NCBI GenBank assembly: GCA_035491935.1
Contig: DATJJW010000122.1
Coordinates: 1-6,817, forward strand
DNA length: 6,817 nt
Direction: 5' to 3'
Source of the DNA: DATJJW01 sp035491935
Lineage (GTDB): Bacteria; Pseudomonadota; Alphaproteobacteria; ATCC43930; CGMCC-115725
Every line of letters begins with the position of its first letter. Within the stretch, counting starts at the first letter, position 1. The notes under the pieces are model-generated. The model saw only the letters and a list, made by a program, of their open reading frames with translations, was not told the DNA's origin and searched no databases. Shown one piece after another: positions 5,146-6,817 of the stretch. A program made the position numbers and the translations under genes.

Positions 5146-5850
5146 ATGCCCCTTACCGGTCCGAAGCCGCGCTGGCTGACCTTCGACTGCTACGGCACGC
5201 TCATCCAATGGGATGAGGGCCTGCGCGCGGCCGTGTCCGAAATCCTGGCCCGCCACGGCGGCCAGGCGATCGAGCCGGAACGGCTGATCGCAACCTACGA
5301 CCGGCACGAGCACGCGCTGGAGCGCGCGGTGCCGCATCGCTCGTTCCGCAAGGTCGCGGCCGAGGGCCTCCGCCGGGCCATGGCCGATCTCGGCCTCGAT
5401 TGCGGTGAGGCGGATACGGCGATCCTGACCGACGGCATCGGCCGCATGCCGCCCTTTCCCGAAGTCGTTTCGACGTTGAGCGCGCTGAAACGCGGCAGCT
5501 TCGGCCTCTGTATCATCTCCAACACCGATGATGCGATCATTGCCGGCAATGTCGCGCAGCTGGGCGGCCATATCGACCGGGTGATCACCGCCGAGCAGGC
5601 GCAGGCCTACAAACCCTCAGCGCGCATCTTCGCCCACGCGCATCGGGCGTTGGGCGCGGATAAGGCGGAGATCGTGCATATCTGCGCCAGTCCCCATCTC
5701 GATCTTGCCGCCGCCCGCGATCTGGGTTTCCGCGCGGTGTGGATCGACCGCGGCACCGGGCGCCAGCCGCTCACCGACTACATGCCGGACGCCTCGCTGC
5801 CGAGCCTCGACCGTGTGCCGGCGCTGTTCCGGGAATTGGGCTGGCTTTGA
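5146..5850 (+). CDS. HAD-superfamily hydrolase, haloacid dehalogenase type II-like
   Basis: The product is 234 residues, in the usual range for haloacid dehalogenase type II proteins. Motif I is LTFDCYGTLIQWD with the nucleophile Asp14. The second position is Tyr16 (D-x-Y-G-T), as in 2-haloacid dehalogenases, instead of the D-x-D of HAD phosphatases. Motif II is ISNTDD (Ser125-Asn126), motif III is the Lys in AYKPS (Lys156), and motif IV is DLAAARDLGFRAVWIDR (Asp186). The cap domain lies between motifs I and II (about 20-100). The family hydrolyses the C-halogen bond of short 2-haloacids, but many members are phosphatases of unknown substrate. The start MPLTGPKPRWLTFDCYGTL matches the common family N-terminus. 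In-frame ATGs at 5062 and 5107 lie in or near the promoter and have no ribosome-binding site. It is followed after 53 bp by the aldolase gene. Confidence 0.85.
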   Translation: MPLTGPKPRWLTFDCYGTLIQWDEGLRAAVSEILARHGGQAIEPERLIATYDRHEHALERAVPHRSFRKVAAEGLRRAMADLGLDCGEADTAILTDGIGRMPPFPEVVSTLSALKRGSFGLCIISNTDDAIIAGNVAQLGGHIDRVITAEQAQAYKPSARIFAHAHRALGADKAEIVHICASPHLDLAAARDLGFRAVWIDRGTGRQPLTDYMPDASLPSLDRVPALFRELGWL

Positions 5851-5903
5851 GCCCCGTACCTGGCGTTATCCTGCCGCTATCTTCGTTCCCGAGGAGCCGT
5901 CCC

Positions 5904-6689
5904 ATGGCCCATGAGATGCCCATCGCCGCACCGCCGATCTTGAGCAACGCGCATCTCGAGACGGAGGCGATCCAGGCCGTGCGCATCGACCTTGCGGCCT
6001 GTTTCCGAATGGCCGTGCAGCTGGGGTTGAACGAAGGCATCTGCAATCATTTCTCCGCCGTGCTGCCGGGCCATGACGATCTGTTCCTGGTCAACCCCTA
6101 TGGCTTCCACTGGTCGGAGGTCACCGCCTCCTCGCTGCTCATCTGCGACTATGACGGCCATGTGCTGGCCGGCGACGGCCGGCCGGAAGCGACCGCCTTC
6201 TACATCCACGGCCGACTGCACAAGCGGAACCCGCGCGCTCGTGCCGCCTTTCACACCCATATGCCCTATGCGACGGCACTGGCCATGCTCGAGGGACCGC
6301 CGCTGGTCTGGGCCGGGCAGACGGCCTTGAAATTCTATGACCGTATCGTCACCGATGAGGATTATGGCGGGCTGGTGCTCGATGAAAGCGAGGGCGATCG
6401 CATCGCCGCGGCCATGGGTACGGCAGACGTCATGTTCATGAAGAACCACGGCGTCATGGTCATCGGCCCCACCATCGCCGAGGCCTGGGACGATCTCTAC
6501 TACCTCGAACGCGCGGCCGAGGCGCAGGTGAAGGCGATGAGCACCGGCAGGCCCCTCAAGCCCATCCCCGAGGCGCTGGCACGCAAGACCCATGAGCAGA
6601 TCCGTGCCGCCGATGCCGAAAGCGCGCGCATGCATCTGGAGAGCGTCAAGCGCCGTCTGGCGAAGACCGAGCCGGACTTCGCGGCTTAA
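5904..6689 (+). CDS. Class II aldolase/adducin family protein
   Basis: The product is 261 residues. The fold is marked by CNHFSAVLPG and FLVNPYGFHWSEVTASSLL near the N-terminus, then RPEATAFYIHGRLHKRNP with Glu95, HTHMPYATALA with His117 and His119, and MKNHGVMVIG with His182. The three His correspond to the metal ligands of class II aldolases such as fuculose-1-phosphate aldolase, and Glu95 to the catalytic acid/base. So it should be a metal-dependent C-C lyase or a related decarboxylase/epimerase acting on a hydroxy-carbonyl compound. The length of about 260, with a long helical tail, is that of the adducin-like subgroup of uncertain substrate, not of the 215-residue sugar aldolases. The ATG at 5904 has GAGGAG (5891-5896) 7 nt upstream; the longer frame from 5739 overlaps the HAD gene. 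It is probably co-transcribed with the HAD gene and controlled by the divergent LysR protein. Confidence 0.9.
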   Translation: MAHEMPIAAPPILSNAHLETEAIQAVRIDLAACFRMAVQLGLNEGICNHFSAVLPGHDDLFLVNPYGFHWSEVTASSLLICDYDGHVLAGDGRPEATAFYIHGRLHKRNPRARAAFHTHMPYATALAMLEGPPLVWAGQTALKFYDRIVTDEDYGGLVLDESEGDRIAAAMGTADVMFMKNHGVMVIGPTIAEAWDDLYYLERAAEAQVKAMSTGRPLKPIPEALARKTHEQIRAADAESARMHLESVKRRLAKTEPDFAA

Positions 6690-6710
6690 CGATCCTATTT
6701 TGTAATTTTT

Positions 6711-6750
6711 CGGGGGCAAGCCTGCGGCCTCTCGTTGACTCCTGCCCCCG
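6711..6750 (+). terminator. Hairpin after the aldolase gene, possible operon terminator
   Basis: CGGGGGCA (6711-6718) and TGCCCCCG (6743-6750) form a perfect 8-bp stem with a 24-nt loop, 21 bp after the aldolase stop. A T-rich run (ATTTTGTAATTTTT) lies before the stem, not after it, so it is not a classical terminator. It separates the aldolase gene from the next transcription unit. TTGACT (6735-6740) inside the loop could be a -35 element for that unit, but no good -10 follows. Confidence 0.35.
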
Positions 6751-6771
6751 ACTCGTGCCACCCAAGAGCCA

Positions 6772-6817
6772 GCCACTGATCCCCGTGGGAGAGACCGGCC
6801 GGGTACGCCCCGCCGGC
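6772..6817 (+). ncRNA. Probable glycine riboswitch, 5' part (cut by window edge)
   Basis: GTGGGAGAGACC (6785-6796) followed by a stable hairpin (CCGGC 6795-6799 with GCCGG 6812-6816, and inside it GGG/CCC around TACG) and the ending GCCGGC matches the first half of a glycine riboswitch aptamer. In known examples GGGAGAGACC opens the P1/P2 region, and the P2/P3 strand continues GCCGAAGGAGCAA. That next part would begin just beyond the window. The left boundary is approximate. Such elements bind glycine and usually control the glycine cleavage system or glycine transport/metabolism genes, so the gene to the right should be one of these. Confidence 0.62.

Noticed and set aside
5739..5903. N-terminal extension of the aldolase frame
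   Set aside because: It overlaps the HAD coding sequence, and the extension has no family similarity. GAGGAG directly precedes the ATG at 5904.
5146..6689. HAD plus aldolase as MtnC/MtnB of methionine salvage
   Set aside because: The HAD motif is D-x-Y rather than the D-x-D of the phosphatase, the aldolase is longer than MtnB, and no other salvage genes are present.
5877..6776. Minus-strand open frame of 299 codons
   Set aside because: It is antisense to the aldolase gene, which carries the conserved metal-binding His residues.

Overview
This 6.8 kb window is GC-rich chromosomal DNA that looks alphaproteobacterial. The supports are the codon usage, two promoter-like sites matching the alphaproteobacterial general-stress consensus (GGAAC, about 17 nt, GTT), a probable glycine riboswitch, and family types that are common in the Rhodospirillales. 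The exact genus cannot be read from the sequence. I see no transposase, CRISPR array, tRNA or rRNA.

Layout: (1) Positions 1-296, minus strand, hold the N-terminal third of a D-2-hydroxyacid dehydrogenase cut by the window edge. (2) Positions 297-1272 hold two short, threonine-rich, exported proteins that point at each other. One is a Sec-secreted peptide (603-878, plus) and the other a lipoprotein (1051-1272, minus). They share a similar C-terminal pattern, and each has a GGAAC-N16-TGTT site at the right distance upstream. Three inverted repeats, one of them a perfect 18-bp dyad, lie between their 3' ends. (3) Positions 1273-1654 have no long gene. They hold a clear minus-strand intrinsic terminator and, just upstream of it, a ribosome-binding site and a tiny hydrophobic reading frame that seems split by a frameshift. 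(4) Positions 1655-1954, minus strand, encode a three-helix membrane protein resembling the bacterial cytochrome c oxidase subunit IV family. (5) Positions 2094-4124, minus strand, encode a full-length DUF255/YyaL/SPATA20-type protein with a thioredoxin-like domain and an (alpha/alpha)6 barrel. (6) Positions 4192-5040, minus strand, encode a LysR regulator that is divergent from a probable two-gene operon on the plus strand. That operon has a HAD enzyme of the haloacid dehalogenase type (5146-5850) and a class II aldolase/adducin protein (5904-6689). (7) Positions 6690-6817 hold a hairpin and then the first part of a probable glycine riboswitch, which runs off the end of the window.

Functional reading: the LysR protein is the natural candidate regulator of the HAD-aldolase pair, through a shared AT-rich intergenic region of about 105 bp. 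The two Thr-rich envelope proteins look like a stress-induced, co-regulated set. The most interesting unexplained signals are that convergent, apparently co-regulated pair and the split micro-ORF with its own terminator. Most of the rest is ordinary core or accessory metabolism.
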